Shown: in pieces, positions 48,674 to 58,143 of the stretch | How positions within the stretch are numbered: position 1 is the first letter of the stretch | Layout: each line of letters begins with the position of its first letter | Source of the DNA: an uncultured Sphingomonadaceae bacterium | GTDB taxonomy: Bacteria; Pseudomonadota; Alphaproteobacteria; Sphingomonadales; Sphingomonadaceae | Assembly (NCBI GenBank): GCA_903871605.1 | Contig: CAIQHF010000011.1 | Span: 1 to 64,000, forward strand | DNA length: 64,000 bases | Direction: 5' to 3' | Position numbers and translations under genes: made by a program | Notes under the pieces: generated by a model | What the model saw: only the letters and a program-made list of their open reading frames with translations | What the model was told of the DNA's origin: nothing | Database searches by the model: none

Positions 48674-49636
48674 ATGACCACCGGCGTGCTGCTCAGCATC
48701 GACACCGAACTGACCTGGCGCGCGCACATCTCGGGCGCGAGCTGGCTCGACAATTATGCACGCTCGATCGAGCCCGGCGGGGTCGGAATCGGTTATCAGC
48801 TCGCGACGCTGACCAAATATGATCTCAAGGCCTGCTTCTTCGTCGATCCTCTGCCCGCGCGCCTGTTCGGGATCGAGCCGATCCGGCGGATGGTGGGTAC
48901 GATCCTCGATGCCGGACAGGAGGTGCAGCTCCACATCCACCCGATGTGGACGCAGGCCGATCGTCGCGAGCCGGCACGCGACGCGGCCCCGATACGCTTC
49001 GAGCTGACCAGCTTCTCGGAGGACGAACAGCTCGCGCTGATCGGCGAGGCACGCGAATTGCTGCGCGCCGCGGGGGCGCCCGATCCCGTCGCCTTCCGCG
49101 CGGGCAGCTTCGCCGCCAACGCCGCGACCTTGCGCGCGGTCGCGCGCGCCGGGCTGCGGATCGACAGCAGCCACAATGGCAGCCTGATGCCATGGCCGTG
49201 CGAGACCGGTTTGCCGGCGACGGCGGTCTCGCCGCTCAGCGCCGGGATGTTGACCGAATTGCCGGTCGGCCTGCTCGACGAGGGCGGCGGCAAGCTCCGC
49301 CACCTGCAGATCGGCGCGGTCTCGCTCGCCGAGATGCGCGCCGCGCTCGGCCATGCCGAGAGCGAGGGGGCGCCGCTGGTGACCCTGGTCGGGCACAGCT
49401 TCGAGCTCGCGACGCGCGACGGTGAGCGCGCCAACGACATCGTGCGCCACCGCTTCGACGGCCTGTGCCGCTGGCTGTGCAGTGTGGCGGCGCGATTCCC
49501 GACGCGTTTCGCCGCCGAACTGACTGACGTGCCGCGCGACCGGCCCGCGACGCCCTGCCCGGTGTCGCAGGCGACGCGGCTCAGCCGCATGGCGGTGCAG
49601 GGCCTCTCCAATCTGCGCTACGAACGGCGGCTCTGA
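48674..49636 (+). CDS. Polysaccharide deacetylase-like protein
   Basis: 320-residue protein with a NodB-like fold. The early acidic pair is in LLSIDTELTW, and a metal-site-like HIHPMW follows a GQEVQL strand. The later RAGSFAANAATLRAVARAGL and SHNG segments are typical of this group. No signal peptide, so it is probably cytoplasmic, perhaps linked to capsule or glycan metabolism. ATG at 48674. Deacetylase activity is inferred only from the fold. Confidence 0.8.
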   Translation: MTTGVLLSIDTELTWRAHISGASWLDNYARSIEPGGVGIGYQLATLTKYDLKACFFVDPLPARLFGIEPIRRMVGTILDAGQEVQLHIHPMWTQADRREPARDAAPIRFELTSFSEDEQLALIGEARELLRAAGAPDPVAFRAGSFAANAATLRAVARAGLRIDSSHNGSLMPWPCETGLPATAVSPLSAGMLTELPVGLLDEGGGKLRHLQIGAVSLAEMRAALGHAESEGAPLVTLVGHSFELATRDGERANDIVRHRFDGLCRWLCSVAARFPTRFAAELTDVPRDRPATPCPVSQATRLSRMAVQGLSNLRYERRL

Positions 49637-49675
49637 CCCTCGACAGTCGCGAATCGGCGCGCCACATCGGTGGCG

Positions 49676-50410
49676 ATGCTGATCCGCGCCACCGCCATCG
49701 TCTGCGCTGTCCGCGCCCATGGCGAACATGGCGCGGTCGTGCGGTTGCTGACGCCCGCCGATGGTCTGCGCCCGGGCTATGTCCGTGGCGGCCATTCGCG
49801 GCGGCTGCGCCCGGTGCTGATGCCGGGCAACCTCGTCGCCGCCGAATATCGCGCGCGCAGCGAGGCGCAACTGGCCGCGCTCACGGTCGAGCTGGTGCAC
49901 AGCCGCGCCGGGCTGTTCGCCGAGCCGCTGCCCGCCGCGGCGATCGAGTGGGTCACCGCGCTCGCGGCAACGACGCTCCCCGAGGGGCTGGCCTATCCCC
50001 GGCTGCATGCCGCGCTCGACGGCGTGTTGGGTGCGATCGAGGCGGCGCCGTCGGCGCGCGGCTGGGCGGGCGCGCTTGTCCGCTTCGAGCTGCTGCTGCT
50101 CTCCGAACTGGGTTTCGGCCTCGATCTGAGCTCGTGCGCCGCGTCGGGCGATACCGCGGATCTCGCCTGGGTGAGCCCCAGAAGCGGGCAGGCGGTATCG
50201 CGCAGCGCCGGCGCGCCCTATGCCGAGCGGCTGCTGCCGCTCCCCGCCTTCCTGCTCGCGGGCGGCGAGGCGGGATGGAGCGAGGTGCGCGACGCGTTGC
50301 GGCTGACCGGATTCTTCCTCGAGCGCGATCTGCTCGGCGGGCATCGCGCCGGCGCACTCGATGCGCGCGAGCGGCTGGTGACCCGCGTCAGCCGACTTGC
50401 AGGCGGGTGA
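49676..50410 (+). CDS. recO: DNA repair protein RecO
   Basis: Recombination mediator that loads RecA with RecR. About 244 residues from the ATG at 49676 (an in-frame GTG lies two codons earlier). The N-terminal OB-fold has [19 protein letters not shown] and [19 protein letters not shown]. The C-terminal helical part contains [19 protein letters not shown]. The usual zinc-binding Cys set is not evident beyond that single Cys, as in many alphaproteobacterial RecO. Overlaps no neighbour; leuB follows. Confidence 0.93.
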   Translation: MLIRATAIVCAVRAHGEHGAVVRLLTPADGLRPGYVRGGHSRRLRPVLMPGNLVAAEYRARSEAQLAALTVELVHSRAGLFAEPLPAAAIEWVTALAATTLPEGLAYPRLHAALDGVLGAIEAAPSARGWAGALVRFELLLLSELGFGLDLSSCAASGDTADLAWVSPRSGQAVSRSAGAPYAERLLPLPAFLLAGGEAGWSEVRDALRLTGFFLERDLLGGHRAGALDARERLVTRVSRLAGG

Positions 50411-50453
50411 CGCGGCTGGCATGGCCGCGCGCGACGTGCAAAGGGAGCCTGCC

Positions 50454-51497
50454 ATGCTGATCGCGCTGTTGCCCGGGGACGGGATCGGACCCGAAGTGAT
50501 CCGCGAGGCGCGGCGCGTGCTCGATGTCGTGTGCGGCGATGCCCTGTCCTACGAGGAGGCGCCGGTCGGCGCGGCCGCCTATCGCGCCGAGGGACATCCG
50601 CTTCCGCCCGCGACGCTTGCCTTGGCGAAGCGCGCCGACGCGATCCTGTTCGGCGCGGTCGGCGATCCGGGATGCGACGGGCTCGAACGCCATTTGCGCC
50701 CCGAACAGGCGATCCTCGGGCTGCGCAAGGCGCTGACGCTGTTCGCCAATCTGCGCCCCGCGAAGCTTTTCCCCGAACTGGCCGACGCCTCCGCGCTCAG
50801 ACCCGAGGTCGCGCGCGCGATCGATCTGGTGATCGTCCGCGAGACCAATGGCGACGTCTATTTCGGCGAGAAGGGCATTCGCACCACGCCGGCCGGCCGG
50901 CGTCAGGGCTATGACGTGATGAGCTACGACGAGGACGAGGTCGTGCGCATCGCGCGCGTCGGCTTCGAGACCGCCCGGGCGCGGCGCGGCAAGCTGTGTT
51001 CGGTCGACAAGGCCAATGTGCTCGAGACCTCGCAGCTCTGGCGCGATGTGGTGATCGAGGTCTCCGCCGACTATCCCGACGTCGCGCTCAGCCACATGTA
51101 TGTCGACAATGCGGCGATGCAGCTGGTGCGCAATCCGGGCCAGTTCGACGTGATCGTCACCGGCAATCTGTTCGGCGATATCCTGTCGGACCAGGCGAGC
51201 ATGTGCGCGGGATCGATCGGGATGCTGCCGTCGGCGACGCTCGATGCCGCAGGCAAGGGGCTGTACGAGCCGATCCACGGCTCGGCGCCCGACATCGCCG
51301 GCCAGGGCAGGGCGAACCCGCTCGCGACGATCCTCTCGTCGGCAATGATGCTGCGCTATTCGCTGGGCATGGCCACCCAAGCGGACAGGATCGAGGCGGC
51401 GGTCGCCGCCGCGCTCGCGGCGGGGCATCGCACCGCGGACCTGGGCGGCGACACCGCGACCGGCGCGATGGGCGACGCGGTGCTGGCGGCACTGTAG
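50454..51497 (+). CDS. leuB: 3-isopropylmalate dehydrogenase
   Basis: NAD-dependent oxidative decarboxylase of leucine synthesis. ATG at 50454 with GGGAG upstream; 347 residues beginning [16 protein letters not shown]. The signature [20 protein letters not shown] carries the catalytic metal-binding Asp residues, and [17 protein letters not shown] follows. No other leu genes are adjacent. Confidence 0.97.
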   Translation: MLIALLPGDGIGPEVIREARRVLDVVCGDALSYEEAPVGAAAYRAEGHPLPPATLALAKRADAILFGAVGDPGCDGLERHLRPEQAILGLRKALTLFANLRPAKLFPELADASALRPEVARAIDLVIVRETNGDVYFGEKGIRTTPAGRRQGYDVMSYDEDEVVRIARVGFETARARRGKLCSVDKANVLETSQLWRDVVIEVSADYPDVALSHMYVDNAAMQLVRNPGQFDVIVTGNLFGDILSDQASMCAGSIGMLPSATLDAAGKGLYEPIHGSAPDIAGQGRANPLATILSSAMMLRYSLGMATQADRIEAAVAAALAAGHRTADLGGDTATGAMGDAVLAAL

Positions 51498-51501
51498 AAT
51501 C

Positions 51502-51527
51502 TCCTCCCCAAGCCAGCTTGGGGAGGA
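51502..51527. terminator. Hairpin between convergent leuB and glutathione peroxidase genes
   Basis: 11-bp perfect stem (TCCTCCCCAAG facing CTTGGGGAGGA, 4-nt loop) in the 38-nt gap. It shares the TCCTCCCC/GGGGAGGA arms with the hisB-hisH hairpin. There is no strong T run, so it may terminate weakly or protect both 3' ends. Confidence 0.6.
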
Positions 51528-51535
51528 TTGAAGCG

Positions 51536-52084
51536 TCACTCGCTGGCGAACAGCTCGCGCTCGATCGCCGAGACCAGCAGGTCATCCTGCGGCGCCATGT
51601 CCGGCGAGAAGCGGCCGACCACCGCGCCGTCGCGACCGATCAGGAATTTCTCGAAATTCCACAGCAGTTCGGGCTCGGGATTGGGCGTCTTGCCATAGCC
51701 GGCGAGCTTCTCGCGGAACCCCTCGCTGTTGGCCGCCTTGGGCGCGGCCGCGGTTAGCGCGGCGTACAGCGGATGCTTGTCGTCGCCGACCACGCTGATC
51801 TTCGAGAACATCGGGAAATCGACCGCGAAGTTGGTCGTGCAGAAGTCCACGATCTCGTCGTCGCTGCCCGGCTCCTGCCCCGCGAAATCATTGGCGGGGA
51901 AGCCGAGCACCGCGAAGCCCTCCTCCTTATATTTGGTGTAAAGCGCCTCGAGCCCTTCATATTGCGGCGTCAGCCCGCATTTCGACGCGGTATTGACCAG
52001 GAGCAGCACCTGACCGGCATAGTCGGCGAGCGTCGCGGTCGCGCCGTCGATCTTCCGGAGCGGGATCTGTTGGAGCTCGGTCAT
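51536..52084 (-). CDS. Glutathione peroxidase
   Basis: Thioredoxin-fold peroxidase reducing hydroperoxides. 182 residues. The peroxidatic Cys is in VNTASKCGLTPQYEGLEALY, the Gln/Trp partners in FPANDFAGQEPG and WNFEKFLI. Two ATGs are possible; the one at 52084 has GAGAGG at a 6-nt spacing and is preferred over 52090, which the purine run abuts. Sequences of this type may use thioredoxin rather than glutathione. Confidence 0.95.
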   Translation of the reverse strand: MTELQQIPLRKIDGATATLADYAGQVLLLVNTASKCGLTPQYEGLEALYTKYKEEGFAVLGFPANDFAGQEPGSDDEIVDFCTTNFAVDFPMFSKISVVGDDKHPLYAALTAAAPKAANSEGFREKLAGYGKTPNPEPELLWNFEKFLIGRDGAVVGRFSPDMAPQDDLLVSAIERELFASE

Positions 52085-52186
52085 CGTCATCCTCTCGGTT
52101 CGGTACGCCGAGGATATCGGAGATGCGCGAGCCGGTTCAACCCACGCATTGACGGGAGCCCGCGGCGCGCGGCAAAGCGGGCGACG

Positions 52187-53395
52187 ATGAAAAAGCATAC
52201 CGGACAGGACCGCAGCGTCACCACCACCTGGCGCCCCACGACGCAGGCCGTGCGCGGGGGCACCGCGCGCTCGGACTATGGCGAGACGTCGGAGGCGATC
52301 TTCCTGACCTCGGGCTACGCCTATGATTGTGCTGCCGATGCCGCCGCACGCTTCGCAGGCGACCAGGTGGGCATGACCTATTCGCGGCTGCAGAACCCGA
52401 CCGTCGAGATGCTCGAGCAGCGGATCGCGCTGCTCGAGGGCGCCGAGTCGGCGCGCTGCATGGCCTCGGGCATGGCGGCGATGACCGCCGTGCTGCTTTG
52501 CCAGCTGCAGACCGGCGACCATCTCGTCGCGGGCAAGGCCGCGTTCGGCTCGTGCCGCTGGCTGACCGACACGCTGCTGCCCAAGTTCGGCATCGCGACG
52601 ACGATCGTCGACGGCACGGATACCGCCGCCTGGGAAGCCGCGATCCGTCCCGAGACCAAGGTTTTTTTCTTCGAGACGCCGGCCAACCCGACGCTCGACA
52701 TCGTCGACATGCGCGGCGTGTGCGACATTGCGCGCGCGCACGGCATCACCAGCGTCGTCGACAATGCCTTCGCCTCGCCCGCCTTGCAGCGGCCGATCGA
52801 ATTCGGCGCCGACGTCGTCGCGCATTCGGCGACCAAGATGATGGACGGGCAGGGCCGCGTGCTCGCCGGGGCGGTCGCGGGGAGCGAGGATTTCATCCTG
52901 AACACGCTGCTGCCGTTCACGCGCAACACCGGCCCCGTGCTCAGCGCGTTCAACGCGTGGGTGGTGCTCAAGGGGATCGAGACGCTCGACCTGCGCATCC
53001 GCAGGCAGAGCGAGAACGCGCTCGCGGTGGCGCGCTTCCTCGAGCAGCGCGTACCGCGGCTGCTTTATCCCGGGCTCGCCTCGCATCCGCAGCACGCGTT
53101 GGCGATGCGACAGATGAGTGCGGGCGGCACGATCATCGCGCTGTTCCTCGATGGCGGCCGCGCCCAGGCGCACGGGCTGCTCGATGCGCTGCGGCTGGTT
53201 GATATCTCGAACAACATCGGCGATTCGCGCAGCCTGATGACGCATCCGGCCTCGACCACGCATAGCGGCCTCGCCGAGGACGTGCGCGCCGACATGGGGA
53301 TCACCGAGGGCATGCTGCGGCTGTCGGTCGGCCTCGAGGATCCCGACGACGTCATCGAGGATTTCGACCGGGCGCTTGCGGCGGTGGGGTTGTGA
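52187..53395 (+). CDS. metZ: O-succinylhomoserine sulfhydrylase
   Basis: PLP enzyme of methionine synthesis that incorporates sulfide into O-succinylhomoserine. 402 residues from the ATG at 52187. N-terminal TQAVRGGTARSDYGETSEAI followed by FLTSGYAYD is typical of MetZ. The PLP Lys is in AHSATKMMDGQGR. It overlaps apaG as GTGA and so is co-translated. Confidence 0.95.
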   Translation: MKKHTGQDRSVTTTWRPTTQAVRGGTARSDYGETSEAIFLTSGYAYDCAADAAARFAGDQVGMTYSRLQNPTVEMLEQRIALLEGAESARCMASGMAAMTAVLLCQLQTGDHLVAGKAAFGSCRWLTDTLLPKFGIATTIVDGTDTAAWEAAIRPETKVFFFETPANPTLDIVDMRGVCDIARAHGITSVVDNAFASPALQRPIEFGADVVAHSATKMMDGQGRVLAGAVAGSEDFILNTLLPFTRNTGPVLSAFNAWVVLKGIETLDLRIRRQSENALAVARFLEQRVPRLLYPGLASHPQHALAMRQMSAGGTIIALFLDGGRAQAHGLLDALRLVDISNNIGDSRSLMTHPASTTHSGLAEDVRADMGITEGMLRLSVGLEDPDDVIEDFDRALAAVGL

Positions 53396-53790
53396 AGGCG
53401 CTTTTTCCCTATGAGGCGGTGACCGGCGGCGTCACCGTGCGCGTCGCCGTCAGCTATCTGCCCGAGCAGTCCCAGCCGGCGCACGGCCGCTGGTTCTGGT
53501 CCTACCATATCCGCATCGAGAATGGGGGCGAGGGGCCGGTACAGTTGCTGACGCGCCACTGGATCATCCTCGACGGGCGCGGCAACCGCCATGATGTCGA
53601 GGGCGAGGGCGTCGTCGGCGACCAGCCGGTGATCGATCCGGGCGAGAGCTATGACTATGTCTCGGGCTGCCCGCTCCAGACGCCCACCGGATCGATGGAG
53701 GGCAGCTACGGCATGATCGACGCCGACGGCGACGAGTTCGACATCGCGATCCCGCGCTTCCCGCTGCTCGCCCCGGCGACGGCGCGGTAA
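53392..53790 (+). CDS. apaG: ApaG protein
   Basis: 132-residue beta-sandwich protein; linked in enterics to Co2+/Mg2+ resistance, of unknown mechanism. Motifs WFWSYHIRIENGGEGPVQLL, RHWIILDGRG, GEGVVGDQPVIDPG and GSMEGSYGMIDADG are all present. GTG start within the metZ stop. The metZ-apaG pairing is common in sphingomonads. Confidence 0.95.
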   Translation: MKALFPYEAVTGGVTVRVAVSYLPEQSQPAHGRWFWSYHIRIENGGEGPVQLLTRHWIILDGRGNRHDVEGEGVVGDQPVIDPGESYDYVSGCPLQTPTGSMEGSYGMIDADGDEFDIAIPRFPLLAPATAR

Positions 53791-53793
53791 GCG

Positions 53794-54582
53794 ATGAAGC
53801 GCACGCACCTCCCGCTCAACGGCTTGCGCGTGCTCGATGCGGCGGCACGGCATCTGAGTTTCACGCGCGCAGCCGACGAACTTGCGGTGACTCCCGCCGC
53901 GGTCGGGCAGCAGATTCGCGCGCTCGAGGATACGCTCGGCGTCGTGCTGTTTCGCCGGACCACGCGTGGGCTCGAGCTCACTCCCGAGGGCGAGGCGGGG
54001 CTCGATGCGCTGCGATCGGGTTTCCTCGAGTTCGAGGAAGCGGTGCGCGCGATGCAGGCCGGGCAATCGTCCAAGACGCTCACCATCGCCGCGCCGCGCG
54101 ATCTGACCGCGAAATGGCTCGCCCCGCGCTTGGCCGACTATGCCAGGACCGATCCCGAGCTGCGCTTCGTGCTGTTGTCGGCGGACGACGGGCTCGATTT
54201 CACGCAGGCCAATCTCGACCTCGCGGTGTGCTTTGCGAGCGACAAGGGCGAGCATGAGGGCGTGAAGCTCCAAGCGGACGGCTATGCGACGGTCGGCCTG
54301 GCCGATGGCGTCGACACGCCGATCGCCTGGCCCGGCTGCCCCGCCGAGGACGCCAAGGGGGTGGGCCTGTCCGTGGCCGATGCGGGCCTCGCGCTCGACG
54401 CGGCGGCGGCAGGATTCGGGCGCGCTACCGTGCCGACGTTGCTGGCGGCGGGGGATATTGCCGCGGGTCGCGTCACGCGCTTCGCCGACACCGCCGCGCC
54501 GCAGGGCTATTGGCTGGTCGCGCCACTGCCGCAGTGGCGACAGAAGAAGGTGCGCGCGTTGGTGGCCGCGCTGACCGGCTGA
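53794..54582 (+). CDS. LysR family transcriptional regulator
   Basis: 262 residues. The N-terminal winged helix (LNGLRVLDAAARHLSFTRAA, DELAVTPAAVGQQIRALED) is of the GcvA subgroup, followed by an effector-binding domain. It starts 3 nt after apaG, in the same direction, rather than divergent from a target. The target is therefore not indicated by context. No effector predicted. Confidence 0.92.
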   Translation: MKRTHLPLNGLRVLDAAARHLSFTRAADELAVTPAAVGQQIRALEDTLGVVLFRRTTRGLELTPEGEAGLDALRSGFLEFEEAVRAMQAGQSSKTLTIAAPRDLTAKWLAPRLADYARTDPELRFVLLSADDGLDFTQANLDLAVCFASDKGEHEGVKLQADGYATVGLADGVDTPIAWPGCPAEDAKGVGLSVADAGLALDAAAAGFGRATVPTLLAAGDIAAGRVTRFADTAAPQGYWLVAPLPQWRQKKVRALVAALTG

Positions 54583-54585
54583 ACG

Positions 54586-55137
54586 ATGGCGGCCGACGCC
54601 GATCTCGAGCAAGCGCTGCTCGGCGCGCTGGTGGCGGGACGCGAATGCGGCGACTGCGTCGTCTGCTGCGATGTCCTCAAGATCGATACGCCCGCGCTCA
54701 GCAAGCCGGCGAACATGCTGTGCCGGCACAATACGGGCCGGGGCTGCGCCATCCACGAGACTCGTCCGGAAATCTGCCGGAACTGGTTCTGCGCCTGGCG
54801 GCGCAACGCGGCGATGCCCGAGGCGGCGCGGCCCGATCGCTCGGGTCTGCTCGTCTCGCTCGATTTCAACCGCGAGCCGAGAAATTGCCTCGAGGCGGTG
54901 GCGATCGTCATTCGCGCGCTGCGCAAGGACGATGCGCTCGACGCGCCGCTGGCGCGGAGGCTCGTCGATCTGCTGTCGTCGCAACTCGTCCCCGTCTGGA
55001 CGAGCGACGGGGAGACAAAGACGCTTGTCCACCCCCGCGCCGAGGTGGCGGGCGCCGTTATCTCCGGCGAGAAGCCCGCGGGGCGGCTTCGATCCGAGGT
55101 CGGCGCGTGGCGGGCACGCTACGACGTGTTTCGCTGA
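54586..55137 (+). CDS. YkgJ-type cysteine-cluster protein
   Basis: 183 residues. The family motif CGDCVVCCD (CxxCxxCC) near residue 23 and a second Cys group (CRHNTGRGCAIHETRPEIC then WFCAW) would bind zinc or an iron-sulfur cluster. Starts 3 nt after the LysR gene stop. No known activity. Confidence 0.88.
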   Translation: MAADADLEQALLGALVAGRECGDCVVCCDVLKIDTPALSKPANMLCRHNTGRGCAIHETRPEICRNWFCAWRRNAAMPEAARPDRSGLLVSLDFNREPRNCLEAVAIVIRALRKDDALDAPLARRLVDLLSSQLVPVWTSDGETKTLVHPRAEVAGAVISGEKPAGRLRSEVGAWRARYDVFR

Positions 55138-55224
55138 TCGCTGGTGCGTCTTTGCCGGCTCGTCGCTTGGAAGCCCGCGCCAGCGCGCCTATGTCGCGCG
55201 CGGATCAAAACGAGACCGTATCGC

Positions 55225-55443
55225 GTGACAGACATCTATCGACTATACCGTATGAATGCGATGACCGGCTCGATCATCGACTATGACGAATTCGAGGCCT
55301 TTTCAGACGATCAGGCGATCGAGACCGCGCTGCCGCACGCCGGCGGTCGCCGCATCGAGCTGTGGTGCGGCCGCCGCAAGGTGCTCGCGGTCAGCGGCAA
55401 TGGCGCGCCCGGCGAGCTGAGCTTCGGCCCGCCGGCCGGCTAG
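55225..55443 (+). CDS. Small protein of unknown function
   Basis: 72 residues if it begins at the GTG at 55225 (TDIYRLYRMNAMTGSIIDYD). The sequence then has an acidic stretch EAFSDDQAIETALPHAGG and ends in ELWCGRRKVLAVSGNG. The pattern of a YRLYR-type strand followed by a D-rich helix and an ELW-like strand recurs in small sphingomonad proteins without known function. The frame is open to 55144, but the N-terminal part there is Arg/Pro-rich and unlikely. An ATG at 55252 is an alternative. Confidence 0.6.
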   Translation: MTDIYRLYRMNAMTGSIIDYDEFEAFSDDQAIETALPHAGGRRIELWCGRRKVLAVSGNGAPGELSFGPPAG

Positions 55444-55447
55444 GGCG

Positions 55448-55726
55448 CTACAGGCGCCGGATCAGGCGGATCACGACGATCACGATCACCGCGCCGACGA
55501 CCGAGGCCAGGATCGATCCGATCAATCCTCCACCCAGCGGTATCCCCAGCGTCGGGAACAGCCAGCCGGCGACGACCGATCCGAAGATGCCGATCAGCGC
55601 GTCGGCGAAGAAACCAAAGCCACCGCCCTGGACGAGCAGCCCGGCCAGCCAGCCGATGATCGCGCCGACCACGATCCAGATCAGGAACGCGACGAGCAGG
55701 CTCTCGCCACCGATTGTTGCATGCAT
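55448..55726 (-). CDS. GlsB/YeaQ/YmgE family membrane protein
   Basis: 92-residue protein with three hydrophobic segments and the family pattern WIVVGAIIGWLAGLLVQGGG, FADALIGIFGSVVAGWL and ILASVVGAVIVIVVIR. Often stress-induced in other bacteria; function unknown. A possible EcfG-type promoter lies upstream at about 55761-55785. Confidence 0.93.
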   Translation of the reverse strand: MHATIGGESLLVAFLIWIVVGAIIGWLAGLLVQGGGFGFFADALIGIFGSVVAGWLFPTLGIPLGGGLIGSILASVVGAVIVIVVIRLIRRL

Positions 55727-55760
55727 CGCTATTGTCTCCGCTACCGTGTCTGAGGCGCTT

Positions 55761-55785
55761 AGCGACTACCGGCGCGCGCGGTTCC
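55761..55785 (-). promoter_or_regulatory. Possible general-stress (EcfG-type) promoter of the GlsB/YeaQ gene
   Basis: On the minus strand GGAAC (55785-55781), then 16 nt, then CGCT, against the EcfG pattern GGAAC-N16/17-CGTT with one mismatch. It is about 35 nt from the ATG. Suggestive only. Confidence 0.3.
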
Positions 55786-55787
55786 CT

Positions 55788-57650
55788 TCACTGGAGAATC
55801 TTGTCGATGACGCTTGCGGCGACGGGGTGATAGGTCGGTCGTGCCGCGGCATAGATGCGGCGCGCGATCGGCAGACCCCAGTCGCCCTGCGCCTTGAGAT
55901 CACGGTATAGCGGCACGATCAGCAGCATCCGCCCGACGCTGCCGAGATGTTGACCGAGCGCGGGAAGGACCGGATCGTAACGGTTGGCGATCGCCAGTTC
56001 GAACCAGGCGGAACGGATATAGGCGTTGGGCGAGGTGGACAGGCCGAACCCCTTGTCCATCTCGGCTAGCCGCGCGGGGGCCTGCGCACGCGGCAGGTGA
56101 TTGAGGAAGCGCAACCACTCCTGCGTCGACCAGCGCGATGCGTCGATCGATGCGACCGGCGCCCCCTTGTCGAACGCCGCGACCTGCGCGTCGATCTTTG
56201 CGAGCGTCGCCGAGCGGACGTGCACGGCGTTGTCGGGCAGGCCGGGCTGATACGCCCAGCGATCGAGCTCGAGCCTCGCCTCCAGCGCCGCGTCGCCCTT
56301 GATCAGATACGCGCGCAGATCGGCGAGGAATCCCGCCGTGGTCTGCGGCTGGAAGGCGTGGCGGTCGAAATAGCCCTTCAGATAGGCGTCCCAGCGCGGC
56401 CGTCCGACCGCCTCTTCGATCGTGCGCAGGAAGGTCGAGCCCTTATTATAGTCCATCTCGCCATAGGCGCCCTCGTCATCGCCGTGCAGCCGCGTGCCCG
56501 GTGCCTGCGTACCGCCCGCCGCCTTGATGTCGCGCTGCAGATCGTCCCAGGACAGGTCGGCGAGCGTCGCGGCGCGCTCCCTGCCATATACCGCCTCGTC
56601 AATCCGGTTCTCGAAATAGACGGTGAAGCCTTCGTTGAGCCACGAATCCCGCCAGGTCGCGTTGGTGACCAGATTGCCCGACCAGCTGTGCGCGAGCTCG
56701 TGCGCGATCACATCGACGTTGGATTTGTCGCCGGTGATGATCGTCGGTGTCGCGAAGGTCAGCGTCGGATTCTCCATCCCACCGAAGGGGAAGGAGGGCG
56801 GCAGCACGAGGATGTCATAGCGGCCCCAGCGATAGGGACCGTAAAGCCTCTCTGCCGCATCGACCATCTTCTCGGTGTCGGAGAGTTCGCGCGCAGCGCG
56901 ATCGAGCATTGCGGGCTCGGTATAGACGCCGGTGCGCGGCCCGAGCGAGCGGAAGGCGAGATCGCCGACGGCGAGCGCGATCAGATAGGGCGGGACATTA
57001 TGGTCCATGCGGAAGCGGTAGCTGTGCTGGCCCGGACCCGCCGGCTCGCCCTTCGGGGTGAGACGCTCGGCGCTCATCACCGCCATCAGATCGTTGGGAA
57101 CCGTGATCTTCGCGGTCCAGCTCTGACGGATGCCGGGGCTGTCCTGCGTGGGTATCCAGCTGCGATTCTCGATCGATTCGCCCTGGCTGAACAGATAGGG
57201 CTTCGTCTTGCCCGCGGTCAGCGCCGGGGTCAGCCATTGCAGCGCCCCCGCATCGGGGCTTGAGCGATAGCGGATGACGATCCGCCGCGCGGCGCCGATC
57301 TCGACGGTGAGCGGCGCGCCCTTATACGCGTCGCTCGCGCCGACCGACCAGCGCAGCGGGTGGCCTGCCGCATCGGTGATGTCGGCGATCGCGAGCTTGT
57401 TGTCGTCGAGGATGATCCGTGACGCGCCGGGCGCGGCAAGGATGTCGAGCGCGGCGGTCCCCGCCATGATGTGCGCGGAAAAGTCTGCGGTGAGATCGAG
57501 ATCGACATGGACGACGCGCGCGACCTGCGGATCCGCATAGCTCAGCGCGTCGTGCGCCTCGGGCGTGGTCAGGATCGGCGAGGGCGGATCGGCGCGCCCC
57601 GGGGCGGCGACAAGCGGCAGGAGCGAGATGGCGGCGAGGAGATGACGCAT
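55788..57650 (-). CDS. M1 family aminopeptidase (leukotriene A4 hydrolase-like)
   Basis: Zinc metallopeptidase with an exported N-terminus (signal HLLAAISLLPLVAAPGRA). 620 residues. The substrate-anchoring GGMEN is in FPFGGMENPTLTF, and the zinc motif is HELAHSWSGN with the third ligand Glu downstream in WLNEGFTVYFE. The C-terminal helical domain is of the LTA4H type (LPRAQAPARLAEMDKGFGL). Probably periplasmic peptide degradation. Confidence 0.95.
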   Translation of the reverse strand: MRHLLAAISLLPLVAAPGRADPPSPILTTPEAHDALSYADPQVARVVHVDLDLTADFSAHIMAGTAALDILAAPGASRIILDDNKLAIADITDAAGHPLRWSVGASDAYKGAPLTVEIGAARRIVIRYRSSPDAGALQWLTPALTAGKTKPYLFSQGESIENRSWIPTQDSPGIRQSWTAKITVPNDLMAVMSAERLTPKGEPAGPGQHSYRFRMDHNVPPYLIALAVGDLAFRSLGPRTGVYTEPAMLDRAARELSDTEKMVDAAERLYGPYRWGRYDILVLPPSFPFGGMENPTLTFATPTIITGDKSNVDVIAHELAHSWSGNLVTNATWRDSWLNEGFTVYFENRIDEAVYGRERAATLADLSWDDLQRDIKAAGGTQAPGTRLHGDDEGAYGEMDYNKGSTFLRTIEEAVGRPRWDAYLKGYFDRHAFQPQTTAGFLADLRAYLIKGDAALEARLELDRWAYQPGLPDNAVHVRSATLAKIDAQVAAFDKGAPVASIDASRWSTQEWLRFLNHLPRAQAPARLAEMDKGFGLSTSPNAYIRSAWFELAIANRYDPVLPALGQHLGSVGRMLLIVPLYRDLKAQGDWGLPIARRIYAAARPTYHPVAASVIDKILQ

Positions 57651-57716
57651 GGACGGGCCTTCGAACGATCGGAAGGTCCTTGGCTAAGCGAGCCGTGTCG
57701 TTGCGGCAAGTCGCGG

Positions 57717-58055
57717 CTAGGCGGACGTTGCCATCACCGCGGCAAGCTCGGCGACGGTCAGCGGGCGGAGCAGCCGGCAGCCAATCTCCTCGCCGATCTG
57801 CCAGGCGATATAGGCGCGCCGCCGCTTCCCCTTGCCGAAGCGCACGATCACCTTGCTGCCCTTGGCGAGCTGGATCGGCGAGCGCGCGCGGAAGCCCGAG
57901 CCCGAGATGTTGGTGACCTCTGCCGACAGCGGCACGCCGTCGGTCGTCTCGACATCCACCGCGACACTGACGTCATAGCGTGAGTCGCGCCGCCGGTCGC
58001 TCGGCAGGGGGGTGGACAGGGTCGCATCGTGGCGGCGGATTTCAAGCGAGGACAT
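57717..58055 (-). CDS. PilZ domain protein
   Basis: 112 residues with the c-di-GMP-binding pattern: RRRDSRYDV (RxxxR-like) and NISGSGFRAR (D/NxSxxG). The start at the ATG at 58055 puts the Arg cluster near residue 20. A single-domain PilZ protein would bind c-di-GMP and act on a partner not shown here. Divergent from the sirtuin gene. Confidence 0.88.
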   Translation of the reverse strand: MSSLEIRRHDATLSTPLPSDRRRDSRYDVSVAVDVETTDGVPLSAEVTNISGSGFRARSPIQLAKGSKVIVRFGKGKRRRAYIAWQIGEEIGCRLLRPLTVAELAAVMATSA

Positions 58056-58143
58056 ACCGGCAGGATTAGGCTTAACGCGTTGATAATCTATGAACGGCGG
58101 CGAAGCCTCGCATCGTCGCGGCAGGCGCGCTATTTTGGCCGTC

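Noticed and set aside
53065-55032. 655-residue minus-strand frame over metZ, apaG, the LysR gene and the cysteine-cluster gene
   Set aside because: It crosses four well-supported plus-strand genes and has no domain signal.
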